Origin: CAYRNY01 sp964425755
GTDB taxonomy: Bacteria > Chloroflexota > Anaerolineae > Aggregatilineales > Aggregatilineaceae
NCBI GenBank assembly: GCA_964425755.1
Contig: CAYRNY010000020.1
Coordinates: forward strand, 1-64,000
Direction of reading: 5' to 3'
DNA length: 64,000 nucleotides
Shown here: one piece after another, positions 35,543-42,735 of the stretch
Numbering within the stretch: position 1 is the first letter of the stretch
Layout: every line of letters starts with the position of its first letter
Notes under the pieces: generated by a model
The model's database searches: none
Told to the model about the DNA's origin: nothing
Seen by the model: the letters and a program-made list of their open reading frames with translations, nothing else
Program-made: the position numbers and the translations under genes

Positions 35543-36619
35543 TTATTGCAGCGCGGTGACGATCTGCGCGGTGTTGTAGCGCATATAGTCCAGGTAGGTC
35601 GCCGCCGGCCCATCCGCTTCGCTCAGCGATCCGGTATACAGCCGCACCATCTGCGCCCCGGATTCGTCCGCGACCTGCCGGGCCAGACTGTCGCTGACCG
35701 TCGTTTCGGTGAAGATCGCCGGGACCCCGGCATCCTTGATCGCGTCGATCAAGGCCAGCACTTCCCGCACCGACGGTTCCGCGCTCGTGCTCCCGCCGGG
35801 GATCACCACGCCCACCAACGCCAGCCCGTACCGGGCGGCGAAATAGTTGAGCGCGAGGTGGTTGGTCACGATCACGCGTTTGTCGGGCGCGATCGTGTCG
35901 ATCTGCGCGACGATGTCGCGGTGCAGCGCGGCGAGTTCGTCCAGGTACGCGGCGGCATTGGCGGCGTAGGCGTCCGCGTTGGCCGGATCGCGCTCGCTCA
36001 ACGTGTCGCGGATCGCCAGCGCCCACAGCGCGGCGTTAGCCGGGTCCGTCCAGATGTGCGGATCGCAGCCCTCGGCGCAAGCGCCCTCTGCCGCGAGACC
36101 GAGCGTGCCGTCCTCGTCCACGTGATCCAACCCGAACGCCGCCTCGACAGTGGCGTGATGGGTTTCGCACGCGTGCGTATCCGCGTCGTGATCGTGCATG
36201 TGGTGCTCCGCGTCGTGCGCGTCATCGTCGCCGTGATCATGCTGCACCACGCCCTGCACGACCGGGCGCACCGGCACGCAGTCCGACACTGTGCGCACGT
36301 GCCCGGCGGCCTCTTCCACGACTGCGAGCAGGTTCTCCTCGAAGTTCAGCCCCACGATGAATACGACGTCCGCGTCACTCAGCGCGACGACGTTTCGCGC
36401 GCTCGGTTCGAAGCTGTGCGGGTTGGTGCCAAGCGGGATCAGCGTCTCAACATCGGCAGCGTCGCCCGCCACGTTCGCCGCGATGTCCGCCAGGATGCTG
36501 AAGCTCGCCATCACGCGCAGGCGCGGCTGTGCCTGCACGGACGGCGAGTCCGGCAGCGCGGCCAGCGCCGTCGTCAGCGCGAGAAGTATGCTCAGGTACG
36601 CGGTTCGTTTAGCCCACAT
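35543..36619 (-). CDS. znuA: Zinc ABC transporter substrate-binding protein
   Basis: A 358-residue cluster A-I binding protein. A signal peptide covers about residues 1-30 (SILLALTTALAALPD, then SVQAQ), with no lipobox. The metal ligands are expected at the His of GTNPHSFEP (near 67), the His of TNHLALNYF and a late Asp/Glu region. An acidic His-rich loop at about residues 128-155 with roughly ten His is typical of zinc-specific ZnuA and is thought to help collect zinc. A Cys pair (CAEGCDPHIW) is nearby. The start has AAGGAG. It follows zur by 28 bases. Confidence 0.93.
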   Translation of the reverse strand: MWAKRTAYLSILLALTTALAALPDSPSVQAQPRLRVMASFSILADIAANVAGDAADVETLIPLGTNPHSFEPSARNVVALSDADVVFIVGLNFEENLLAVVEEAAGHVRTVSDCVPVRPVVQGVVQHDHGDDDAHDAEHHMHDHDADTHACETHHATVEAAFGLDHVDEDGTLGLAAEGACAEGCDPHIWTDPANAALWALAIRDTLSERDPANADAYAANAAAYLDELAALHRDIVAQIDTIAPDKRVIVTNHLALNYFAARYGLALVGVVIPGGSTSAEPSVREVLALIDAIKDAGVPAIFTETTVSDSLARQVADESGAQMVRLYTGSLSEADGPAATYLDYMRYNTAQIVTALQ

Positions 36620-36647
36620 AACGTGCTCCTTGTGGTGTCGCAGCGCA

Positions 36648-37106
36648 TCATGACGCCGTATCGCCGGCGCTTTCGCACAGCGCCGCCTGGCAGTCAGCGC
36701 ACAACCCCGATATCTCCAGCCAGTGCCCGGTGATGGTGTACCCGGTGCGCTCTGCGACGCGGCTCAAAAAGCTGCCCAGGTCGCATCCGACGATCTCCAC
36801 GACCTTGTGGCAGCGCTCGCACACGACATGATGCGTGTGCCCCGGCGTCGCCAGCGCGTAGCCGTGACACCCGTCCGCGATGTGGACCGGGCGCACCAGC
36901 TCGATCGCTTCCATGATCTCCAGCGTGCGGTAGACCGTCACCAGCCCCAGGTCCGCACATACCGCCTGCCCGCGCGCCTGAATCTCGGCGGGGGAGAGGG
37001 GCTTGGGTGCGTCCAGCAGCGCGTGCAGGATCGCGCGGCGCGGTTGGGTCAGCTTGTGCCCGTGCGCGCGCAGGTGTTCGGCCAGCAGTTCGATGGTTGG
37101 CGTCAT
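36648..37106 (-). CDS. zur: Fur-family regulator, probably Zur
   Basis: A 152-residue Fur-family repressor. The winged helix covers residues 1-85 (KLTQPRRAILHALL, then LGLVTVYRTLEIME as recognition helix). The dimerisation part has the HHVVCERCHKVVEI metal site and the structural CxxC pair (CERC, then CADC). It is placed first in the operon for zinc import, so Zur is a better call than Fur, Mur or PerR. Zinc-loaded Zur would repress its own operon through the 19-bp palindrome just upstream. The ATG has AGGACG six bases before it. Confidence 0.9.
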   Translation of the reverse strand: MTPTIELLAEHLRAHGHKLTQPRRAILHALLDAPKPLSPAEIQARGQAVCADLGLVTVYRTLEIMEAIELVRPVHIADGCHGYALATPGHTHHVVCERCHKVVEIVGCDLGSFLSRVAERTGYTITGHWLEISGLCADCQAALCESAGDTAS

Positions 37107-37117
37107 GGTTCGTCCTA

Positions 37118-37136
37118 ACTGAAAAAATTTTTCAGT
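37118..37136. promoter_or_regulatory. Perfect 19-bp palindrome, candidate Zur box
   Basis: ACTGAAAAAATTTTTCAGT is a perfect 9-1-9 inverted repeat. It sits between the zur start codon and the -10 box, over the expected transcription start, where a bound repressor would block initiation. Length and symmetry are right for a Fur-family box, but the sequence differs from published Zur and Fur consensus sites that I know. Confidence 0.7.
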
Positions 37137-37142
37137 ACGCAG

Positions 37143-37171
37143 ATTCTAAACACGTGCAGACCGGATGTCAA
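37143..37171 (-). promoter_or_regulatory. Promoter of the zinc operon
   Basis: On the minus strand a perfect TTGACA (37166-37171) is separated by 17 bases from TAGAAT (37143-37148). Transcription would start near 37136, inside the palindrome, about 30 bases before zur. Confidence 0.8.
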
Positions 37172-37210
37172 CCGGCAATTTCGGGGTTGGATGGATTGGG
37201 AGGAAGCCCG

Positions 37211-38068
37211 TCACACCATGATCAGCACGATCGCGGCCAGCGCCGCCAGCACGCCCGCGACCTGGGCGCGCGAGAGGTGCTCGGCCAGGATCACCCGCGC
37301 GAGCAGCACCGTCACCGCCGGGTAGAGCGACGAGAGCACTGTCGCCACGTCGAGCCGCCCGGCCTGTGCCGCCAGCAGGAAAAACGTGTTGCCGCCCACG
37401 TCCAGCATGCCCGCCAGCGCGATCACGGGCAGCGCGCGGCTGGTGAGCGGGCGCGTGCGCCTGACGCCCAACAGGAAGCCGAGCATCACGAGCAATGAGG
37501 CCGTGCGCGCCGCCGCCAGCGGCCAGAAGACCGCGTTCTGGCTCACGCGATCCAGCAGGATGAAAAACACGCCGAAGCCCAGCCCTGCCACGAACGCCAG
37601 CTCCAGCCCTTTACGCGTGTTCTCGGCGGGGTCCGCGCCGTTAGCGGGGCGCGCGATCAGCCAGACCGCCAGCAGACCGACCGCGAATCCGGCGAGCGTC
37701 AGTTCGCCCGGCAGCCCTTCGGTGAGCCCGGCGAAGGCGACCGGCAGCGCCGCCGCCAGCACTGCCGCGACCGGCGCGTTAAGCCCCATGCGGCCCACCG
37801 CCAGGGCGCGGTATTGCGCAGTCAGGCCGAGCGAGCCGCACAGCCCGGCTGCGCTCGCCCAGGCGACGTCGGCCCCGCTGGGCAGCGGTTCGGCGCGCAC
37901 GAGCGCCGTACCGACCAGCAGCACCAGCCCGACCCCGTAGGATATCGTCATCACGAACACGATCGGCGCACGTTTGGCGGCCAGCCCGCCGCTGAAATCG
38001 CTCGTGCCCCACGCAAGCGACGCGGCGAGGCCGAATCCGACCGCCGCCAGGCCAGAACCGGTTAGCAT
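37211..38068 (-). CDS. EamA/DMT-family transporter
   Basis: A 285-residue protein with ten membrane helices in two EamA repeats (about residues 7-140 and 150-285). The first repeat begins with AVGFGLAASLAWGTSDFSGG, the second with ELAFVAGLGFGVFFILLDRV, both ending in hydrophobic stretches typical of the family. EamA proteins export amino acids or other small metabolites; the substrate cannot be told. The ATG has GGGGAAT at good spacing. It is the last gene of a four-gene unit with the antiporter, PII-like and fusion proteins, 5 bases from the fusion gene. Confidence 0.85.
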   Translation of the reverse strand: MLTGSGLAAVGFGLAASLAWGTSDFSGGLAAKRAPIVFVMTISYGVGLVLLVGTALVRAEPLPSGADVAWASAAGLCGSLGLTAQYRALAVGRMGLNAPVAAVLAAALPVAFAGLTEGLPGELTLAGFAVGLLAVWLIARPANGADPAENTRKGLELAFVAGLGFGVFFILLDRVSQNAVFWPLAAARTASLLVMLGFLLGVRRTRPLTSRALPVIALAGMLDVGGNTFFLLAAQAGRLDVATVLSSLYPAVTVLLARVILAEHLSRAQVAGVLAALAAIVLIMV

Positions 38069-38073
38069 GGCTG

Positions 38074-39429
38074 TTATTCCCCTAGTGCGGAGAGGTAATC
38101 CTCGATGTCATGGTCGTGCAGTTCGCCAACGTGCCGGAAGCGCACGATCCCCGACCGGTCAATGATATAGGTGATCGGGATTTGCGCAACCTCGAAATGG
38201 CTGTACAGCGCCGCGTCCGTCGACAGGGCGACGGGGAAGGTGATGTCATGCCGCGCGACGAACGCTTCGATCAGTTGCTGCGTTTGCCCTTCCAGCGGGT
38301 TGGTCACGCCGATCACGCGCACGGGCGGATCGGCGGTCGCGTGCGTGGCGTGGACCTGTTGCAGTAATGGCATCTCTGCCTCGCAGGGGGCGCACCACGT
38401 CGCCCAGAAATTGAGCAACACGATCGCGCCTTGCAGCTCGTCCAGGTGCAGCGTTTTCCCGTCGAGTGTGGTCAGCGTGAAGTCGGGCAGCGGCGCGTCC
38501 ATCACGCCTTCGGGCGGCGGCGGGATCGTCGGGGCCGGGGTGGTGGGCAGCGGCGTCGGCGGGATGAACGTCACCGGCGCGGGCGTGGGGTACTGCGCGG
38601 CGAATTCCGATTGTGTGTCGTTGTCGTCGCTGCCGGTCGCCAGCAGCAGCGCCGCGCCGAACACGCAAAGCGCGATCATCAACACCAGCACCAGCAGCGG
38701 CAGCCATGCGGCCAGCCGGCGGCGTTTGCGTTCTCCGGCGGGCAGGCCGCGTGCCATCGCGCGGCGTGTCTGCCACACCACGCGGAAGAAGTGCACGGTC
38801 TGCGCCAGCGGGTCGATGTGGCTGGTCTCGTCACCGTAGATCGTGCGGATCGGGATGCCGACCAGCCGGTAGCCCCGCTTGATGCAGGTGACGATCATCT
38901 CGACCTCGAACTCGAAGCCGTGCTCGGCGCTGTCGAGCGTGGCTTCCATCATGCGGCGGCTGAGCAGGCGATAGCCCGACTGGTTGTCGCGCACGTGCTG
39001 CCCGACCGCCCACGAAAACAGCCAGCGCCCGATCGTGTTCGACAGGTTGCGCGGGAACGGCATCTGCCGGAACGCGCGCTCGCCGATCACCAGGTCGCTC
39101 CCCAGATCGCCGTGCGCGTGCAGAAAGGCCGGGATCTCGTCCGGATCGTGCTGCCCGTCGGCGTCCAGCGTGATCACGGCGTCGAAGCCGTGTTCCAGCG
39201 CGTAACGGAACCCGGCCCGCAGCGCCACTCCCTTGCCCTGGTTGGGCGTCTGGTGCAGGACCGTCGCCCCGGCGGATTCGGCGTGCGTGGCGGTGTCGTC
39301 GGTCGAGCCGTCGTCCACGACCAGCACGGGCACATAAGCGCGCGCGCCGCGCACCACGCCAGCGACACGCGCGCCCTCGTTATAAGCCGGGATCAGCGCC
39401 AGCACGTGCAGCGATGAGGGCTGCGTCAT
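38074..39429 (-). CDS. Fusion of GT2 glycosyltransferase and TlpA-like thioredoxin
   Basis: A 451-residue protein in one uninterrupted frame. Residues 8-235 form a GT2 domain of dolichol-phosphate mannosyltransferase type: ALIPAYNEG, VVDDGSTDD (39-44) and the DxD pair Asp89/Asp91 in LDADGQHD. A basic stretch leads to one membrane helix (about 242-266). A Thr/Pro-rich linker (280-308) is followed by a TlpA/ResA-type thioredoxin (310-451) with W345-C346-A-P-C349 and the cis-Pro418 in QIPITY. Topology predicts the GT2 part inside and the redox part outside. This pairing is not one I know. It lies 2 bases from the PII-like gene. Confidence 0.88.
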   Translation of the reverse strand: MTQPSSLHVLALIPAYNEGARVAGVVRGARAYVPVLVVDDGSTDDTATHAESAGATVLHQTPNQGKGVALRAGFRYALEHGFDAVITLDADGQHDPDEIPAFLHAHGDLGSDLVIGERAFRQMPFPRNLSNTIGRWLFSWAVGQHVRDNQSGYRLLSRRMMEATLDSAEHGFEFEVEMIVTCIKRGYRLVGIPIRTIYGDETSHIDPLAQTVHFFRVVWQTRRAMARGLPAGERKRRRLAAWLPLLVLVLMIALCVFGAALLLATGSDDNDTQSEFAAQYPTPAPVTFIPPTPLPTTPAPTIPPPPEGVMDAPLPDFTLTTLDGKTLHLDELQGAIVLLNFWATWCAPCEAEMPLLQQVHATHATADPPVRVIGVTNPLEGQTQQLIEAFVARHDITFPVALSTDAALYSHFEVAQIPITYIIDRSGIVRFRHVGELHDHDIEDYLSALGE

Positions 39430-39431
39430 CG

Positions 39432-39818
39432 TTACTCACTGCCGGATGAACCGGCCTCCTCCTCGTTCTGTGTCCTGCGCATGCCGATCACGCGGTCAAC
39501 GGGCAGCACGAACGCGACGCCCGTGTTGGGCTGGTTCAGATCGCCGCCCAGCACGTCGCAGGCCGCGTCGATCATATGATCGACCTGCTCGTCGCGCACG
39601 ACCGTAAAGATGATCTGGTTCGTCTCTTCGATCTGGCGCAGTAAGCTGCTCATGGAAACGAAGAGGTTGATTTCCAATGACCGGCTCTGCTCTTGCAGGC
39701 GGCGCAGCCCGTGACTTTCGATTAACGTCACGCCGGGCGCGCCCGCCGCTTCCCACGCCTCGGCAACAGCCATGCCGCGCTCGATGTGGGTGGTGACCAG
39801 AAAAATCATTTTGTGCAT
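39432..39818 (-). CDS. PII-like signalling protein
   Basis: A 128-residue protein of the PII superfamily. The first strand MIFLVTTHIERGMAVAEAWE and the final GVAFVLPVDRVIG segment fit the ferredoxin-like core of PII-like proteins. The T-loop region is much shorter than in GlnB/GlnK and lacks the uridylylated Tyr motif, so the ligand is probably a nucleotide but the partner differs. It follows the CPA2 antiporter gene by 50 bases. PII-like proteins beside transporters often bind and gate them, so control of the antiporter is the leading idea. The ATG has GAGGAG upstream. Confidence 0.8.
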   Translation of the reverse strand: MHKMIFLVTTHIERGMAVAEAWEAAGAPGVTLIESHGLRRLQEQSRSLEINLFVSMSSLLRQIEETNQIIFTVVRDEQVDHMIDAACDVLGGDLNQPNTGVAFVLPVDRVIGMRRTQNEEEAGSSGSE

Positions 39819-39868
39819 TGTACGCTCCTCAGTGAGAACATCCTCGGTTGCAAATGGCCGCGTTGGGC

Positions 39869-41140
39869 CTAATCGGAGCCACCAGTTTCTTGTGCTGCGG
39901 GTTGTTGCTGTGCCACACTACGCAGGTCTTCCGGCTGCTTGTCTTTGAAAACCAACCGCACCAGCGGCGGCGTCATCACCGTCGTCACGATGATCACCAG
40001 GAACACCGGCTGGAATAGTTCCTCATTCAGCAGGCCGTTTGTCAGCCCGATCGCCCCGATGATCAGGCCGACTTCACCGCGCGAGATCATGCACACGCCC
40101 AGGCGGAATGATTCACCGGGGTTGAAGCCGCCCAGCCGCGCGCCGAGGCCGCTGCCGGCGATCTTCGAAACGGCGGCCACCACGATTAAGACCAACGCCA
40201 GCGGGATCAGGTCCGCGCTGATGTCCTTCAGGTCGGTGTGCAGCCCGACGTTGACGAAGAAGATCGGCACCAGGAACGAATACGAGATGTGATGTACCGT
40301 TTCCTCGATCTCGCGTTTGGCGCGTTCGTTGGTCTGGCTCAAACCCACGCCGGCGATGAACGCCCCCGTGATCGCGGCGATGCCACCCAACACGTCCGCC
40401 GACCACCCGAATACCAGTGCCGCGATCAGTGCGAAGGATGCAGTTCCGCTGGCGATATGCTGGTTGTGCGAAATCCAGTTGAACAGGCGCGGCAGGACGA
40501 ACCACGCGAGCGCCAACGTGCCGGACAGGTACAGCACCATGCGCACGAAGATCCACGTCAGTTCCACGACGCTGGCGCTGGTTTCCTGGCCTAGCGTCGC
40601 GATCACGACCGACAGCAGCAGGATCGCCAGGATATCGTCCACGACGGCGGTGGCGAGCAGCCCCAACCCCTCTTTGGTGCGCAGGATGCCAAGTTCGAGC
40701 AGCGTCTGCGCCGAAATGCTGACCGATGTTGCTGCCAGCACCACGCCGGTGTAGATCGCGAAGTCGGCGTCATAGCCGAAGCCGAACATCACCGGCACGG
40801 TCATCGCGACGGGCAGCAACGCGCCAAGCACGCCGCCCCACAGCGCGACCTTGCCCACGGAGAACAGCTCGCGCAGGTGCACCTCCAGCCCGACGGTGAA
40901 CATCAAGAACAGCACGCCAAGTTCGGCAAGCTCTTCCAGCGTTGTGTCCAACAGCCCGGGATCGTCGAAGGTGGCCCAGTGCAGCATGTCAAGCAGCGTC
41001 GGGCCGAGCACGACCCCTGCCAGCAGTTGGCCGAATACGCGCGGCTGGCCTAGCGCTCGCGCCGCCGACCCCATCAATTGCGCCGCGCCGATGATTAATC
41101 CCAGCACCAGAAATATCTGAGCGACAACATTGCTTTCCAC
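39869..41140 (-). CDS. CPA2-family cation:proton antiporter (Kef-type)
   Basis: A 423-residue membrane protein with about 12-13 helices and no C-terminal RCK/TrkA-N domain. The family segments are LLAGVVLGPTLL near the start, GLEVHLRELFSVGKVAL, the AVVDDILAILLLSVV helix with its paired Asp for ion transport, and ISRGEVGLIIGAIGL near the end. It exchanges K+ or Na+ for protons. I chose GTG as start because AGGAGG lies five bases before it and the first helix follows directly. A PII-like protein gene immediately downstream may take the place of the missing regulatory domain. Confidence 0.85.
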   Translation of the reverse strand: MESNVVAQIFLVLGLIIGAAQLMGSAARALGQPRVFGQLLAGVVLGPTLLDMLHWATFDDPGLLDTTLEELAELGVLFLMFTVGLEVHLRELFSVGKVALWGGVLGALLPVAMTVPVMFGFGYDADFAIYTGVVLAATSVSISAQTLLELGILRTKEGLGLLATAVVDDILAILLLSVVIATLGQETSASVVELTWIFVRMVLYLSGTLALAWFVLPRLFNWISHNQHIASGTASFALIAALVFGWSADVLGGIAAITGAFIAGVGLSQTNERAKREIEETVHHISYSFLVPIFFVNVGLHTDLKDISADLIPLALVLIVVAAVSKIAGSGLGARLGGFNPGESFRLGVCMISRGEVGLIIGAIGLTNGLLNEELFQPVFLVIIVTTVMTPPLVRLVFKDKQPEDLRSVAQQQPAAQETGGSD

Positions 41141-41322
41141 GTGCACCTCCTGTGTGTGTGTAGTCGCGTCCGGTTGCCCACGTGCTTTGCCCGCCCGGCG
41201 CATTTACCCCTTGATCATAGGGATTACCTGGCCCGGATGCCTAATTCTGGCCGCGCGTCCAATGGAGAAGGCAATTCAAATACGTATGCTGTATTGACGC
41301 CCACGCCTGAACGATGATACAC

Positions 41323-41354
41323 TTGAACGGGCATTCAATTGAATGTATGCTCAA
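41323..41354. promoter_or_regulatory. Promoter and overlapping ArsR/SmtB-type operator
   Basis: TTGAAC (41323-41328) and TATGCT (41346-41351) form a promoter with a 17-base spacer on the plus strand. The 14-base perfect palindrome CATTCAATTGAATG (41332-41345) fills the spacer and is extended by TTGA and TCAA ends to a 32-base imperfect palindrome. It resembles SmtB-type operators, so repressor binding would exclude RNA polymerase. A second promoter (TTGACG at 41294) lies just upstream. Confidence 0.7.
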
Positions 41355-41389
41355 TATTATCACTCAAGCACAGGGCAAATCCACAACGC

Positions 41390-41707
41390 ATGGCTATTTT
41401 ACATGATTACGACAACGAGACCATTAACCAGTTGACCGCGTTGTTCGCCGCCGTCGCGGACGCGACCCGGTTGCAGATCGTGCTGCTGGTGCGTGACCGC
41501 GAACGGCGCAGTGGCGAGATCGCCGCGCTGCTGGGCATGACGCCTTCCGCCGTCTCGCACCAGTTGCGCTGGCTGCGCGAGCGGCGGATCGTTGCCGGGC
41601 GCAAACAGGGGCGCGAAACGTACTACCGGCTGGCGGATGCCTGCATTGGCACGCTGGTGACGATCGCGCTGCAGCACGTGCGAGAGACCCCCTACAAGGA
41701 GAAATGA
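41390..41707 (+). CDS. ArsR/SmtB-family metal-responsive repressor
   Basis: A 105-residue winged-helix repressor. The helix-turn-helix is AALLGMTPSAVSHQLRWLRE (about residues 45-65), with a wing ending in GRETYYRLADA. Metal ligands of the CzrA/SmtB alpha5 type could be the late Asp/His residues (ADACIGTLVTIALQHVRE), where Asp and His positions match that site in part. In the family, metal binding releases the DNA and allows efflux genes to be made. Its stop overlaps the start of the zinc exporter gene (ATGA). The ribosome-binding site of the chosen ATG is weak; a TTG farther up would overlap the operator. Confidence 0.88.
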   Translation: MAILHDYDNETINQLTALFAAVADATRLQIVLLVRDRERRSGEIAALLGMTPSAVSHQLRWLRERRIVAGRKQGRETYYRLADACIGTLVTIALQHVRETPYKEK

Positions 41708-42606
41708 CCGTCGTGGGACACGATCACCATCACCACCACCACGCCGCTGAAGGCTCGGACAGCCGCGCGCTGTTAGTCGCGTTTGCGCTCAATGCCAGCT
41801 TTACCGTGCTGGAGATCATCGGCGGGCTGGCGATCAACAGCGTTGCCGTGCTCTCCGATGCACTGCACGATCTGGGCGATAGCTTCTCGCTGGGGCTGGC
41901 GTGGTTTCTCAGCCGCTACGCTGAACGCGACAGCGACGCGCGCTATTCCTATGGCTACCGGCGCTTTTCACTGCTCGGTGCCCTGATCAACACGATCGTG
42001 CTGATCGTCGGCGGGATGCTCGTGCTGCGCGAAGCGATCCCGCGCCTGGTGCACCCCGAAGCGTTCGACGCGCGCGGCATGATCGTCTTCGCGCTGCTCG
42101 GCATCGCAGTGAACGGGTTCGCGGCCTGGCGGCTGCGTGCCCAGAAATCCGCCAACGCGCAGGTGGTCGGCTGGCACCTGCTGGAAGATGTCCTCGGCTG
42201 GGCGGCGGTGCTGCTCGTCGGGATCGTGTCGCTGTTCGCGGACCTGCCGGTGCTTGACCCGCTGCTGTCGATCGGGATCACGCTCTACGTGCTGTATAAC
42301 GTGGTGGGCAAGCTGGAGAGCACCGTGAAACTGTTCCTGCAAGCGGTGCCGGAAACCATCGACCTGAACGACATCGAGCGGCGTCTGCGCCACGTGAGCG
42401 GTGTCAGCAGCGTGCATCACATGCACCTGTGGTCACTGGATGGCGAGCACCACGTCTTCTCGACGCACTTGGTCGTGCCGGAAGAGACCACCAAAGACGC
42501 CGCGCTGTGCATCAAGAGCGACTGCCGCGACGCGATCCGCGATCTCGACCTGGCGCACGTCACGATTGAGATCGAATACGGGGCCAGTGATTGCTCGATG
42601 GATTGA
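41704..42606 (+). CDS. czcD: CDF-family zinc efflux transporter
   Basis: A 300-residue cation diffusion facilitator with six membrane helices. A His-rich N-terminus (six adjacent His after GHD) probably collects metal. The transport site residues are visible as SDALHDLGDS in helix 2 and HLLEDVLGWAAV in helix 5 (HxxxD in both). The cytoplasmic C-terminal domain (about 210-300) has HHMHLWSLDGEHH with several His/Asp for the dimer metal sites. It exports Zn2+, and possibly Cd2+ or Co2+, in exchange for protons. Four bases overlap with the repressor gene, so the pair is an inducible efflux unit. Confidence 0.93.
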   Translation: MTVVGHDHHHHHHAAEGSDSRALLVAFALNASFTVLEIIGGLAINSVAVLSDALHDLGDSFSLGLAWFLSRYAERDSDARYSYGYRRFSLLGALINTIVLIVGGMLVLREAIPRLVHPEAFDARGMIVFALLGIAVNGFAAWRLRAQKSANAQVVGWHLLEDVLGWAAVLLVGIVSLFADLPVLDPLLSIGITLYVLYNVVGKLESTVKLFLQAVPETIDLNDIERRLRHVSGVSSVHHMHLWSLDGEHHVFSTHLVVPEETTKDAALCIKSDCRDAIRDLDLAHVTIEIEYGASDCSMD

Positions 42607-42622
42607 GACGCGGACGTCATGC

Positions 42623-42646
42623 GCCGGGCGCTGGAAGTCGCCCGGC
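42623..42646. terminator. Stem-loop between convergent czcD and dpaL
   Basis: GCCGGGCG and CGCCCGGC form a perfect 8-bp stem with an 8-base loop, 16 bases past the czcD stop codon. There is no T-run. A second hairpin (GGGCCG and CGGCCC) follows about 15 bases later. Confidence 0.45.
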
Positions 42647-42735
42647 TGTGCACCTGTCGGGCCGCGAACCGGCCCTTCAACGCTGGTTGTTTCCTGCCCG
42701 GCACACTTACGCGACAGTCCAGCCAACAACCCCGG

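Noticed and set aside
36400..36430. GGTTCGAAG resembling a tRNA T-loop
   Set aside because: It lies inside znuA in the coding frame and no acceptor or anticodon stem is present. I found no tRNA in the window.
31352..42606. Genomic island with attachment sites
   Set aside because: No integrase, tRNA gene or direct repeats flank the block, and GC content is like that of the neighbours.
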